Part shown: positions 4,346-5,227 of the stretch, in pieces
Layout of the letters: each line of letters begins with the position of its first letter
Position numbering within the stretch: position 1 is the first letter of the stretch
DNA from: Conexibacter sp.
Lineage (GTDB): Bacteria > Actinomycetota > Thermoleophilia > Solirubrobacterales > Solirubrobacteraceae
Reading direction: 5' to 3'
Length of the DNA: 5,227 nucleotides
Assembly (NCBI GenBank): GCA_025964295.1
Contig: JAOPZD010000595.1
Span: 1 to 5,227 of the forward strand
The notes under the pieces: generated by a model
What the model was told of the DNA's origin: nothing
Databases searched by the model: none
Seen by the model: only the letters and a program-made list of their open reading frames with translations
Position numbers and translations under genes: made by a program

Positions 4346-5227
4346 GTGGCGTCCTCGCTGCTCGACCTGCTGCGCCCCAAGCCGTTTCGCGGCGACGTGA
4401 TCGCGGCGGGCGTGGTCGTCCTGGTGACGCTGGTGAGCTCGGTCGTGCTGCGGTTCCACCACGCGTGGGACCCGGGCGTGCACCTCGCCTACGTGGCCGT
4501 CGCGTGGGCGTTCGTGACGCTGATGGCGGTCCTGGCCGAGCTGGAGGGCGAGCACCCGCGGGCCTACCAGTCGATCCTGTACGTGGCGAGCGTCGCGCTG
4601 CTGATCACCGCGCTGACCGAGCTGACGGCGACCGAGGACCACCACGACGCCCACGCGGCCCGCGACGTCGCGTGGATCGGCGGCCTGGTGACGCTGTACG
4701 CGCTCGGCTTCGCGACCCGCCGCAACAGCGCGGTCTGCACGCTGATCGCCGCACTCGCCGGCGGCGTGGCCGTGATTGCCGCGGTCGCGGGGCTGTGGGA
4801 CCCGGCCGGCGTCTCGACCTACCGCTACGTCGGGCTGGCGCTCGTGTGCGCCTACGGGCTCCTGGCCATCGGCCAGCGCGACCGGCGCCTGCGCCACGGC
4901 GTGGCGCTGATCGACGCCGCCGGCCTCGCGGTGCTGGGGATCGGGCTGAGCTTCATCGGCGGCCCGTTCTTCGCGGAGGACTCGGGCGTGGCGAACGTGG
5001 CCTGGGGCTGGGAGCTGCTGATCCTGGCCGCCGGCTTCGGCCTGATCGCCTACAGCTCGGTCGACCGCCAGCCGGGGCCGGCCTACTTCGGCGTGCTGAA
5101 CCTCCTGACGTTCGCGGCGATCACCTCGCTGGGCGTCTCCGCCGACGGCGCGACGCTGCTGGGCTGGCCGGTCGCGCTGGCGCTCGACGCCGCGGCGCTG
5201 CTGGCGATCGGCCTGCGCCCGTCGACG
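4346..5227 (+). CDS. polytopic integral membrane protein of unknown function, C-terminus beyond window edge
   Basis: The frame stays open from GTG 4346 to the last base, 294 residues, and ends without a stop. I do not recognise the family. About ten hydrophobic segments are visible, near residues 17-37, 47-66, 76-94, 108-124, 128-151, 160-177, 184-206, 219-237, 246-263 and 272-290. Basic residues cluster at the N-terminus (Arg10, Lys12, Arg15), at TRRN (124-127) and in QRDRRLRH (177-184), which puts the N-terminus and even-numbered loops in the cytoplasm. The outside loops after segments 1 and 3 are rich in His and acids (His38, His39, Asp42, His46; Glu97, Asp98, His99, His100, Asp101, His103, Asp107). 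There is no cleavable signal peptide. The start is fixed because the upstream gene's TAG (4307-4309) is in the same frame and GTG 4346 is the first start codon after it. The 36-bp gap suggests cotranscription with the aldo/keto reductase, but nothing shows a functional link. Confidence 0.8.
   Translation, partial: MASSLLDLLRPKPFRGDVIAAGVVVLVTLVSSVVLRFHHAWDPGVHLAYVAVAWAFVTLMAVLAELEGEHPRAYQSILYVASVALLITALTELTATEDHHDAHAARDVAWIGGLVTLYALGFATRRNSAVCTLIAALAGGVAVIAAVAGLWDPAGVSTYRYVGLALVCAYGLLAIGQRDRRLRHGVALIDAAGLAVLGIGLSFIGGPFFAEDSGVANVAWGWELLILAAGFGLIAYSSVDRQPGPAYFGVLNLLTFAAITSLGVSADGATLLGWPVALALDAAALLAIGLRPST

Noticed and set aside
4307..4348. Possible readthrough fusion of the aldo/keto reductase and the membrane protein, which share a frame across a single TAG
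   Set aside because: The reductase ends at its normal family length, and the membrane gene has its own GAAGGG and GTG. The 12 codons between them look like untranslated spacer, so the shared frame is a one-in-three coincidence.
3098..4897. A 599-codon open frame on the minus strand across the dehydrogenase, aldo/keto reductase and membrane genes
   Set aside because: It is antisense to three well-supported genes, has low-complexity Arg/Gly/Asp/Val-rich composition and shows no family motif. Very high GC removes stop codons and creates such shadows.

Overview
The window is very GC-rich and gene-dense, with short or negative intergenic distances, GTG as well as ATG starts, and a coenzyme F420 biosynthesis gene. 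This fits a high-GC Actinomycetota. A soil lineage of the Thermoleophilia/Solirubrobacterales type is my inference from protein style and composition; I could not run a search. I see no tRNA, rRNA, CRISPR array, insertion sequence or intrinsic terminator with a T-run.

Layout, left to right. (1) A cofD/fbiA-type F420 gene on the minus strand is cut by the left edge. (2) Divergent from it by 18 bp is a two-gene plus-strand unit: a FlK-like hotdog thioesterase whose TGA overlaps the GTG start of an HMG-CoA lyase (mvaB). (3) An enoyl-CoA hydratase/isomerase lies on the minus strand, and its 3' end overlaps the end of mvaB by 14 bp. (4) A 39-bp divergent intergenic region carries two mirror-image promoter-like elements in a dyad. 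(5) On the plus strand follow a 3-hydroxybutyryl-CoA dehydrogenase, an AKR5-type aldo/keto reductase and a polytopic membrane protein that runs off the right edge.

Most of the middle is acyl-CoA catabolism. The hydratase and dehydrogenase catalyse consecutive beta-oxidation steps and are transcribed divergently from one shared control region. HMG-CoA lyase makes acetyl-CoA and acetoacetate, the end of leucine degradation, and the thioesterase is translationally coupled to it. No acyl-CoA dehydrogenase, thiolase or carboxylase is in view, so the complete pathway cannot be assigned from this window.

The enzymes are ordinary families. The signals most worth a second look are regulatory or structural: the symmetric, possibly leaderless divergent promoter at 2490-2522; an 11-bp perfect inverted repeat flanking the start codon of the aldo/keto reductase; the FlK-like thioesterase fused by overlap to mvaB; and His/acid clusters on two same-side loops of the unrecognised membrane protein. 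I see no convincing undescribed multi-gene system.
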